DNA from: Chloroflexota bacterium
GTDB taxonomy: Bacteria > Chloroflexota > Anaerolineae > Thermoflexales > Thermoflexaceae
Assembly: GCA_030550075.1 (NCBI GenBank)
Contig: JAUQQB010000217.1
Coordinates: 1-5,402, forward strand
DNA: 5,402 bases
Direction: 5' to 3'
Part shown: one piece after another, positions 1 to 5,402 of the stretch
Layout: every line of letters begins with the position of its first letter
Numbering within the stretch: position 1 is the stretch's first letter
Made by a program: the position numbers and the translations under genes
Notes under the pieces: generated by a model
Seen by the model: only the letters and a program-made list of their open reading frames with translations
What the model was told of the DNA's origin: nothing
The model's database searches: none

Positions 1-30
1 CTCCCCACGGCCCTTTGGGGCCGTGGGGAG
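1..30. repeat. Perfect 13-bp inverted repeat (hairpin) at the left edge
   Basis: Arms 1-13 and 18-30 are exact reverse complements around the 4-nt loop TTTG. The stem is almost all G/C. On the minus strand it would lie about 200 nt downstream of the stop of the second gene. It could be the stem of an intrinsic terminator for the operon, but any T-run after it would fall outside the window. On the plus strand it is followed by G-runs, not T, so it is not a plus-strand terminator. Confidence 0.7.
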
Positions 31-51
31 GGGGGATTCAGGGGGGTGGGG
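25..51 (+). other. Canonical G-quadruplex motif
   Basis: Four G-tracts lie at 25-28, 30-35, 41-46 and 48-51, with loops of 1, 5 and 1 nt (A, ATTCA, T). This satisfies the usual rule of four runs of three or more G with loops of 1-7, and every run is at least four long. The first tract overlaps the right arm of the hairpin at 1-30, so the two structures would compete. The minus-strand transcript of the operon would read this as a C-rich tract. Confidence 0.6.
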
Positions 52-195
52 CGATGAGCCTTCCCGATCCCATAGCCTCAAAACAAATCTGGATGAAGCA
101 GTAGGGCACGTCAGTGCCCGTTCTTCTTTGTATGATACCTAATTTGGGAGTCCCCTCAGCCCCCAATGGGATAAGGCGTCGGGAAGGCCGAGCCC
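49..195. other. Long-range nested complementary arms; candidate structured RNA or repeat element
   Basis: A series of complementary segments nests in order around one centre: 49-52 with 192-195, 58-67 with 179-188 (10 bp, GCCTTCCCGA), 68-73 with 166-171 (TCCCAT; a 7-nt bulge at 172-178), 83-87 with 127-131, 95-98 with 123-126, and 104-109 with 114-119 (GGGCAC around loop GTCA). A small side hairpin (145-148 with 162-165) can form in the large asymmetric bubble. The outcome is a rod with a closing stem, a central bubble and an apical stem. I recognise no known RNA family. It may be a non-coding RNA, the structured 3' region of the operon mRNA, or a genome-wide intergenic repeat. The strand cannot be decided. 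Confidence 0.35.
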
Positions 196-232
196 TGCGT
201 TTTCAGACATGATTTGAGTCTCAGAGTCCTCT

Positions 233-2332
233 TCAGGGAGCAGATGGACTTCCCGAAATCAGTAACGGGAGCTGAAGCATCCGGTCTACAATCCGGCCGG
301 CGCTTTGAACCTCCAGCCGTGCCATCGATGGCCATTCGTAGATCGCAATTCCCAATTGAGTGGCCTGGGCCAGTTCCTTCGCTGAGCCCTCCAGGATCCG
401 ACGATCCAGAATCTGTTCCCCGGGACGCCAGCAGTGAAACGGATAGCCATTATTCCGAGGGGATCCATCTCGCTGAGCACGCTTTTCCCCATTCGGATCC
501 AGCGCCTGCACCGTGATCGAATAGCTGCCATGAGATCGTGAATCGGCTTCCCAAAGCAACCAGACCTCCAATCGATCCGGCGAAAGCCAGCGAACATAGT
601 ATCCTCGCAGGATCGCCACCTCTCCAAACCTCGCCTCGACGCGGTGCATCGGAGGCAGATGGAGGGCTTCTGGGATAGGATGAACTTCGAACACATCATA
701 GGGATCCATATAGGCGATATAGTCGAAATGTAGATCCCGTGAGACCTCACACAAACCCTTATCGTAGAAATTCTTAAGTTGAGAGCGATCCACGAGCACA
801 TAGCGCACCCCTTGCTGGCTGAGCCGCACGATCTCGGCCAGAGCTTCGGGCTGTGGGAAGGCGCGAAGACGTTCCCGGACCTCTCGGATGTCCGAGGGGA
901 TATGGCCGCTATAGGCGATGACCAGCGGTTTGCGATGAACCAGCGCGCCATACATCCGCATGGTTTCATCGGCATCCAGCGGCAGGAATACCGGTAATTC
1001 CAGCACGGCGAACTCGCCGGGCTGATGGGCCAGCCAGCGGTAAACCTCCGGGAGATCTGCCGGTCGGGGAAGCGGCGCGATGGGGATCGGGACGGCCCAT
1101 CCTTCCAGGATCCCGATTCCCATCCATAGGAGTCCAAGCCTCCACCGGCGACCCTCCAGGGCGCGATTCAGGCCGAGGCTGGCTAAGGAGGAGAGACCAA
1201 TCAGTGTGAGGATGAACCAGCGAGCCGTGGCTCGAATGAGGGTGACTCCCGGGATCAGCGCGGCAGCCAGCGCATAAGGCCCAGGGATCTGTATGTTGCC
1301 GAGGTTCCAGGAAGGCCCGAGAGCCATCACCGCGCCGATCCCAATCAGGATAAGCGAGGTCCACCGTAGAAATGAAGCGCGGGATGCTCGAAGCCCCAGG
1401 ATCGCGGCCGACAGGATCCCCAGGCCGATGTAGAGCCGGACCTCATGGGTGGTATGGCCCGGGATTCGGAAGGGAGCGGTGAGGGGTCCAAGGATCTTCA
1501 GCTCAGGGGATGCGGCGAGCCCATCCACCAACCATGCCGAGAATTCATGGGTCAACCTGAGGTTTCGAGTCTGAGCCAGCTCGGGAGCAATCCGGAGATA
1601 GGCCAGTGCGAACGGAGCGATCCCCAGGCTGCAGGCAAGGGCTACACCGCCCAGGCCGAGCCATGCCCGGGAAGCGATGCGACCCTCCCATGCCATCCGC
1701 AATCCCAGCAAGCCCAGGGCGATCGCCCCAAAAACCGCCAGATGCCAGGTCGAGAGCGCCATCAGCAGGATGGCCAGGATGAGCTCGCCCGCTCGTCGCC
1801 CTGTCGGATGGCGAGTATAGCGGATCCATGCAGCCATGGCGAAGGGGATCCAGCCGATATACAGCAGCTGCATATGCGGGAGATGGGCGAAGCGATAAGG
1901 AAGAGCTGCGAAGAGAAGTCCCGCGATAAACGCTGCGCGGGACTGGCATCCCGCGGCTTTCCCCAGGCGATACATGCCCATCCCGGCGATCCAAAAAGAT
2001 AGAAGAAAAGCGATGTTATATCCCAGGGCTGGGATCCCGGTCGCCAGGATGAAGGGAAACGCGAAGGGCAGGATGCCCAGGAGAGGTTCGGAATAGGCAA
2101 GCGTTCCCCGGTGAGGGTAGAAGATCGGCGCATCGAACAGCGCTCCGGGCCGCTCCGTCAGGGCGCGAGTTTCCCAGGCCAAAATCCACGTGTTCAGCAG
2201 TGGATCCCCCCGGTCTTTGGGTAGTTCATCGGCCATTCGGAAAACCAGGGGAATAGTTATCCAGATGGCCCAGAGCAGATAGGCGATCGCGATTCCGAAG
2301 TCCCGTGCCAGTGCGTGGTTGGGCTTCCTCAT
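233..2332 (-). CDS. Polytopic membrane protein, GT-C glycosyltransferase-like, with C-terminal beta-sandwich module
   Basis: This is a 699-residue integral membrane protein. About eleven or twelve hydrophobic helices lie between residues 10 and 414 (first at 10-30; others near 84-103, 104-124, 132-148, 153-171, 182-211, 223-248, 298-317, 324-341, 369-388, 398-414). The first outside loop carries DRGDPLLNTW (40-49), then FYPHRGTLAYSEPLLG (71-86). I recognise this pattern from uncharacterised multi-helix proteins of GT-C type; D43 would be the catalytic candidate. After the last helix, an outside domain (about 424-555) has VYRWL (430-434), AVLELPVFLP (442-451), YSGHIPSD (474-481) and GVRYVLVD (508-515), a layout seen in YfhO-like proteins. 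Residues about 565-690 form one beta-sandwich-like module with QRDG (620-623), WRPGE (635-639) and WPSM (667-670). The start is the ATG at 2332: it overlaps the upstream TGA and has AGGAG upstream. The frame is open for 28 codons further upstream, but those lie inside the preceding gene. The substrate is unknown, and GT activity is inferred from the fold. Confidence 0.9.
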   Translation of the reverse strand: MRKPNHALARDFGIAIAYLLWAIWITIPLVFRMADELPKDRGDPLLNTWILAWETRALTERPGALFDAPIFYPHRGTLAYSEPLLGILPFAFPFILATGIPALGYNIAFLLSFWIAGMGMYRLGKAAGCQSRAAFIAGLLFAALPYRFAHLPHMQLLYIGWIPFAMAAWIRYTRHPTGRRAGELILAILLMALSTWHLAVFGAIALGLLGLRMAWEGRIASRAWLGLGGVALACSLGIAPFALAYLRIAPELAQTRNLRLTHEFSAWLVDGLAASPELKILGPLTAPFRIPGHTTHEVRLYIGLGILSAAILGLRASRASFLRWTSLILIGIGAVMALGPSWNLGNIQIPGPYALAAALIPGVTLIRATARWFILTLIGLSSLASLGLNRALEGRRWRLGLLWMGIGILEGWAVPIPIAPLPRPADLPEVYRWLAHQPGEFAVLELPVFLPLDADETMRMYGALVHRKPLVIAYSGHIPSDIREVRERLRAFPQPEALAEIVRLSQQGVRYVLVDRSQLKNFYDKGLCEVSRDLHFDYIAYMDPYDVFEVHPIPEALHLPPMHRVEARFGEVAILRGYYVRWLSPDRLEVWLLWEADSRSHGSYSITVQALDPNGEKRAQRDGSPRNNGYPFHCWRPGEQILDRRILEGSAKELAQATQLGIAIYEWPSMARLEVQSAGRIVDRMLQLPLLISGSPSAP

Positions 2333-5040
2333 CGCACGAGGATCTCCTGTGGGAGGATCGCAAAGGGCTCCCCGGAGGAGAGCCGGAGGTGCTCCATGGA
2401 GGGCCATGCATACCATCCAACCCGGAGCCGGTAACGCCCGGGCTCGCGAATTCCCTCCAGGGTCACCGGCACAGCCATGATCTCACCTACCGGCCAGCGA
2501 TCCGTCCCTTTGATTCCCTCAAAGGGCGGGCCATCCCGTTGCCCGCGAAGCTCTCCCTGGGCATTTAAACGATGCACAAATAACACATACGATTCCGACA
2601 CTGGAGAAAGAGCCCGCCAGTAAAACCAGAGGGTCCATGGCGCGTCCTGTGGCACGAAGGCTGGCAGCTCCACCCCGACCAGCTCCAGAACTCCTCCGAA
2701 GCGGATGGGCTGCGCAAGACGGGCGGTGGCCGGCATGCGGCGATTAACAAGCAGGGTGAGGGGAAGAAAGTAACCGTTCTCCCCATCCGCGGTGGAAAGG
2801 GTAGCCTGCGGCTTCCCCAGTTCGTAAAGCCCCACCTTGATTCGGTAAGGGCCCGAGGGAAGATCGGCCGGTAGGGACAAGACATGAACATCCCGGATAT
2901 AGCGTTCTTCCCGCCACGGCGGCGCCGTGGTAGGCATCTCTCCCGGATGCATATGATCGTTTTGGAAGCGTAGATGATTCGGCGGCAGTGCCTCCAAGCC
3001 GTGGACATAAACACTGTATAGAGTCCTCATTTCCTGGAGGCCCCGCCACCAAAGGATCAAAGTGATGGTCTCCCCGGGATAGGCCAACTCCGTCGATGGG
3101 AAGAGTGTGTAGCCTAACAGGCGGATCCGTCCGCCGAAGTCCACATCGGCCCGCATCGCCATCCCGGATGGCGCGTTGGGATCCGAGCGAGGGCGAAACC
3201 AGGTGGTATGAGGATCCACGTACAGGAATTTCAGGCCCAGGATCAGCGCCCAGAAAATGCTCAAACCGATTCGCTCTTCCCATGACAATGGGGAAGTGAG
3301 CTTAAAGGTCAGCGCAGGTTTTGCCCTTTGAAGCCGATCCTGCGCCTGGCGCAAGAGCCACCGAGTCCAGCCCGCCAGCCAGAGCCCGAGAGAGAATACC
3401 TCCAGCAACCGCCAATCCCAACGACTATCGAAATGCAGGCGAACCTCATGCGCTCCCTGGGGGATCCGCGCGTGGAGCAAGCCGAGCTCCCCCTCCGCCC
3501 ATGCGCGAACCGGATGTCCGTCCACCCACACCTGCCATCCAGGGAACGCGAACACCCAGAATCGAAGCGTGGCCTCCATCGGGAGGCAAACCTGAAAACG
3601 CTGATCCAGCGGGCGCTGGGAAAGCAAGATGGCCTCCGCCCCTGGAGGAAGGGAGGCAAAGTCCAGGCGGATGGGCTCCTCTCCCTGAAAGTAGGCTTCC
3701 TCCGGAGGCAGGGTAGGGATCTTTAGAGCAGTCACCGTGCGAGGCAATAGCTCGCCCACGCTGGTGAGGCCGGTCAGACCCGCTGACCGGTCGAAGCGCT
3801 GGAGGTCTGCCAGGGTGGCTTGATGGAGCACGGTGAACCGGCCGAAAGGATAGAGAAGCGGCATAACGCCTAATGCCAGGGCGATCCATGCCATAGCCGC
3901 CCCGAATGCCCGCCATCCGGGCCGTCGGAGGCTATCTACGCCCAGGCCGATCAGAGCAGCGATCGGGATCGCGGCGATCCCCAGCCATCGCCATGGGAAC
4001 TCGGAGTAAGCCAGCAATGGCAGATGTTCCCAGAGGGGTCGGGAAGGGGCCAGCATCAGCCCGATCATCCCGCAACCCCCCAGCCCGGCCCCGATGGCGA
4101 GGACTCGTTGACGGCGGTTCCACCGACCCCAACTCAGGAAAGCCGCCGCCGCCAGCATCACCTGATGGGCCCCCAGGGTCAGTACCTCCCGGGGGTTGCC
4201 CATGCTCTGATCCTGCACCGGCACAAAGGATAGCAAACGATCAAGGCTCAAAAAGTGCTTGCGGAAATCGAAATGGCCTTGCAACAGGCGGTCCAGGTGC
4301 ACCAGGGGGCGATCAACCAGGGCAGGGACCACAAAGAAAGCCGCCAGTCCGATCCCAACACCCAGGGCCCATAATGCCCCCCACAGACGACGATAAGGGG
4401 GGCGCTCAGCGATCCAGACCAGCAGGCTGTATCCGAGAAGCGTGAGGGTGCCTAACATGGCAGTGATATTATGGCTTAGCAACAGAAGCCCATACACGAC
4501 CCCAGCGGTCCACCGACGAGCCCAGCCTCCTTCCTGCAAATACGCATGAAGCCGCTCCATCATCCAGGGAAGCAGACACAACCCCAAGTATTGAGGGAAA
4601 TCCCCCTGCCAGTAGAGCTCACGGATTCGGAACGGAGCATAGATATAAGCCAACCCGGCGGCCATCGCGCCCAACTCGCTGATCCCCCACCGGCGCGCCA
4701 GCCGATAAACCCCCGCTCCACCGAAACCGATCAAAAGAGCCAGAACTGCCTTCACGCTGCTTTCCAGATCTAACCCCAGTTGCATTCCCAGCGCGCCGAA
4801 CCAGGGGAACAGAGGGCCGAGAAAGTGAAAGAGAGGATAGCCCAAGCCGAAGACCAGGTCGGGCGCCCAGCGGGGATAGAAGACGCCTGCCCGCCACATG
4901 CGGTCCATCTCCAGCACCCGGTAGACATGCAGGACCCCATCATGGGAAGGGGGAAAGCCCGACCACAGCAGCGGTACACCGGCGAGGGCCGATCCCATCA
5001 GGAGTAACCAGAAGCCCCATTCCCGTTTCATCGGATCCAT
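2329..5040 (-). CDS. Polytopic membrane protein, PTPS_related/YfhO-like (putative GT-C type), with two C-terminal beta-sandwich modules
   Basis: This is a 903-residue integral membrane protein. Residues 9-400 carry roughly twelve hydrophobic helices. They show the family pattern of PTPS_related (6-pyruvoyl-tetrahydropterin synthase related) membrane proteins: SHDGVLHVYR at 32-41 in the first outside loop (H33, D34), YPRW at 55-58 followed by a GYP-containing segment to about 77, QGDFPQYLG at 145-153, LSHNITAML at 188-196 and EFPWRWLGIA at 347-356. Residues about 400-540 are an extracytoplasmic region ending in the YfhO-like signature PGWQVWVDGHPVRAW (500-514) and IPQGAHEVRLHF (526-537). Single helices follow at about 545-563 and 590-607. 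Two beta-sandwich-like modules follow at about 633-765 and 778-897. It is first in an operon and overlaps the next gene by ATGA. The reaction is unknown; a GT-C fold and a role in envelope glycan assembly are inferred. The start given is the outermost ATG. The ATG at 5031 (MKREWGF) is at least as likely, because the purine-rich RBS abuts the first ATG but lies 9 nt from the second. Confidence 0.9.
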   Translation of the reverse strand: MDPMKREWGFWLLLMGSALAGVPLLWSGFPPSHDGVLHVYRVLEMDRMWRAGVFYPRWAPDLVFGLGYPLFHFLGPLFPWFGALGMQLGLDLESSVKAVLALLIGFGGAGVYRLARRWGISELGAMAAGLAYIYAPFRIRELYWQGDFPQYLGLCLLPWMMERLHAYLQEGGWARRWTAGVVYGLLLLSHNITAMLGTLTLLGYSLLVWIAERPPYRRLWGALWALGVGIGLAAFFVVPALVDRPLVHLDRLLQGHFDFRKHFLSLDRLLSFVPVQDQSMGNPREVLTLGAHQVMLAAAAFLSWGRWNRRQRVLAIGAGLGGCGMIGLMLAPSRPLWEHLPLLAYSEFPWRWLGIAAIPIAALIGLGVDSLRRPGWRAFGAAMAWIALALGVMPLLYPFGRFTVLHQATLADLQRFDRSAGLTGLTSVGELLPRTVTALKIPTLPPEEAYFQGEEPIRLDFASLPPGAEAILLSQRPLDQRFQVCLPMEATLRFWVFAFPGWQVWVDGHPVRAWAEGELGLLHARIPQGAHEVRLHFDSRWDWRLLEVFSLGLWLAGWTRWLLRQAQDRLQRAKPALTFKLTSPLSWEERIGLSIFWALILGLKFLYVDPHTTWFRPRSDPNAPSGMAMRADVDFGGRIRLLGYTLFPSTELAYPGETITLILWWRGLQEMRTLYSVYVHGLEALPPNHLRFQNDHMHPGEMPTTAPPWREERYIRDVHVLSLPADLPSGPYRIKVGLYELGKPQATLSTADGENGYFLPLTLLVNRRMPATARLAQPIRFGGVLELVGVELPAFVPQDAPWTLWFYWRALSPVSESYVLFVHRLNAQGELRGQRDGPPFEGIKGTDRWPVGEIMAVPVTLEGIREPGRYRLRVGWYAWPSMEHLRLSSGEPFAILPQEILVR
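2344..2348 (-). promoter_or_regulatory. Ribosome binding site of the second gene, inside the end of the first
   Basis: AGGAG on the minus strand lies 11 nt before the ATG at 2332, within the last codons of the upstream gene. Together with the ATGA stop-start overlap at 2329-2332, it supports translational coupling. It also supports choosing this ATG over the longer in-frame opening at 2416, which would overlap the upstream gene by 88 bp. Confidence 0.6.
3341..3353. repeat. 13-nt palindrome inside the first gene, at an interdomain linker
   Basis: TGCGCC-T-GGCGCA is a perfect palindrome about one central base. It encodes part of LLRQAQDRLQRAK (562-574) in the short linker between the helix at 545-563 and the helix at 590-607. 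Its place in a linker, and a wording (RQAQDRL) that resembles in-frame insertions of short interspersed palindromes, make a small repeat insertion possible. That origin is inferred only. Confidence 0.3.
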
Positions 5041-5048
5041 TCCCTTCC
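5041..5048 (-). promoter_or_regulatory. Purine-rich ribosome binding site that bears on the start of the first gene
   Basis: GGAAGGGA reads on the minus strand directly in front of the first ATG (5040), which leaves too little spacing for normal initiation there. It stands 9 nt before the second in-frame ATG (5031), a workable distance. The 5031 start would remove only three residues (MDP). Confidence 0.45.
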
Positions 5049-5159
5049 ACCGAAGTGAGCTTACGATTTTCCTCTTTTCGTCGCTTCGCAGGGCAGGCAG
5101 GGCTACAGAAAACCGTGGGTATTGAACCCGCCCGCGGAGGTCTCGACATCCAACATCCG

Positions 5160-5194
5160 GGCTCCGATACCGGCCCTTCGGGCTTATCGGCGCC
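5160..5194. repeat. Imperfect inverted repeat with TTC loop
   Basis: Nested arms are GGC 5160-5162 with GCC 5192-5194, CCGATA 5164-5169 with TATCGG 5185-5190, and GCCC 5173-5176 with GGGC 5180-5183. The loop is TTC and there is a small asymmetric internal bulge (5170-5172 against 5184). No T-run follows on either strand, so it is not a simple terminator. It would lie in the 5' leader of the operon transcript if transcription starts upstream of it. Confidence 0.55.
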
Positions 5195-5215
5195 TCCCAG
5201 CCGGACGGATTTTCC

Positions 5216-5233
5216 GCCCCGAAGGGGGCTTTT
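5216..5233 (+). terminator. Weak intrinsic-terminator-like hairpin
   Basis: A 5-bp stem (GCCCC 5216-5220 with GGGGC 5225-5229) around GAAG is followed by TTTT on the plus strand. The form fits a short rho-independent terminator. However, the stem is short and no plus-strand gene precedes it in the window, so its use as a terminator is doubtful. It may simply be one more palindrome of the region. Confidence 0.25.
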
Positions 5234-5296
5234 ACAAATAGGAGTTACGCAGTTGAAAGCTCTAAAGGTGGGACGGAAGGGCCCCACCCCAAATCC

Positions 5297-5345
5297 TTTT
5301 GGGGGCGGAGCGGGGCGCCGAAGGCGCCCCGCTCCGCCCCCAAAA
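5297..5345. repeat. Perfect 23-bp inverted repeat with 3-nt loop
   Basis: Arms 5297-5319 and 5323-5345 are exact reverse complements around GAA; one further pair (5296 with 5346) extends the stem to 24 bp. On the minus strand the tip reads as cTTCGg, the very stable UUCG tetraloop, which suggests that this is the transcribed sense. T4 precedes and A4 follows the GC stem on either strand, and no T-run lies beyond. It therefore resembles a bidirectional terminator core or a mobile palindrome more than a one-way terminator. Confidence 0.7.
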
Positions 5346-5402
5346 GCCCAAAGGGGAATCCACATCCTTACTGCCAAAAAAATAAGAACGCCGGTCAATA
5401 GC

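Larger units (their letters stand above)
5041..5402. other. Non-coding leader upstream of the operon
   Basis: No credible gene is seen in these 362 bases. The stretch holds three GC-rich hairpins (5160-5194, 5216-5229, 5297-5345), a weaker GGTGGG/CCCACC pair (5267-5272 with 5283-5288), and a 7-nt A-run (T on the minus strand) near 5376-5382. No minus-strand promoter with both boxes at proper spacing could be picked out. The density of palindromes suggests intergenic repeat material rather than a plain promoter region. Confidence 0.5.

Noticed and set aside
104..130. GGGCAC/GTGCCC hairpin followed by TTCTTCTTT as a plus-strand terminator
   Set aside because: The T-tract is broken by C residues and no plus-strand gene precedes it in the window. 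The hairpin fits better as the tip of the nested structure at 49-195.
214..516. 100-codon plus-strand open frame over the end of the second gene
   Set aside because: It is antisense to the beta-sandwich module, with low-complexity content, no ribosome binding site of note and no recognisable product.
1445..2002. 185-codon plus-strand open frame
   Set aside because: It is the antisense shadow of the second gene, with no membrane, domain or start-site support. The minus-strand translation here is clearly a membrane protein.
2333..2416. 28-codon N-terminal extension of the second gene
   Set aside because: It lies wholly inside the preceding gene. The extra residues are not hydrophobic or conserved-looking, while the ATGA overlap start at 2332 begins directly before the first membrane helix.
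3906..4445. 179-codon plus-strand open frame
   Set aside because: It is an antisense shadow of the membrane region of the first gene, rich in Pro, Gly, Ser and Arg, as expected opposite hydrophobic codons.
5051..5088. CGAAGTGA/TCGCTTCG pair just upstream of the first gene
   Set aside because: The loop is 22 nt, and on the minus strand, where the transcript runs, one pair becomes a C-A mismatch, so it is too weak to call as a leader element.
5109..5135. GGTTCAATACC on the minus strand, resembling a tRNA T-arm
   Set aside because: The stem is only 4 bp plus a wobble, and no anticodon arm or acceptor stem with matching ends could be found around it.
4940..5398. 152-codon minus-strand open frame across the leader into the first gene
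   Set aside because: It opens with TTG, has no ribosome binding site, runs through three hairpins and overlaps the N-terminal region of the real gene by about 100 bp. Its translation is rich in Pro, Gly and Arg with no recognisable domain.
5360..5398. TTGACC as a -35 box of a minus-strand promoter
   Set aside because: No acceptable -10 box lies 16-19 nt downstream. The T-rich tract is too near and the sequence at the right distance is GC-rich.

Overview
The window holds one two-gene operon on the minus strand. It takes up about 4.8 of the 5.4 kb and is flanked by two short non-coding stretches rich in palindromes. Base composition is high in G+C (about 60% by eye). The proteins resemble membrane proteins that I associate with Chloroflexota, probably a thermophilic Anaerolineae-like lineage. 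The assignment rests mainly on the recurrent beta-sandwich tail modules. It is an inference, because no marker gene is present.

Reading in the direction of transcription (right to left): positions 5402-5041 are a non-coding leader with at least three GC-rich hairpins, including a perfect 23-bp inverted repeat. Next comes a 903-residue polytopic membrane protein (5040-2329). It has a PTPS_related/YfhO-like membrane region, an extracytoplasmic YfhO-like beta domain, two more membrane helices and two tandem C-terminal beta-sandwich modules. Its TGA overlaps the ATG of a second, 699-residue polytopic membrane protein (2332-233) as ATGA. The second protein is of a different GT-C-like type and ends in one copy of the same kind of beta-sandwich module. 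Positions 232-1 are non-coding. They hold a long-range nested set of complementary arms (49-195), a strong G-quadruplex motif (25-51) and a perfect 13-bp hairpin at the left edge (1-30).

The ATGA overlap and shared tail modules imply that the two membrane proteins are made together and probably work on the same extracytoplasmic glycan or lipid-linked substrate. Both have the general layout of GT-C glycosyltransferases, with many helices and an acidic residue in the first outside loop. Neither can be given a donor, acceptor or reaction from sequence alone.

No RNA gene of a known family, mobile element, CRISPR array or plus-strand gene could be supported. The observations most worth following are the nested structure at 49-195, the adjoining G-quadruplex/hairpin, and a strong excess of the palindrome GGATCC (15 copies) across both genes in all reading phases.
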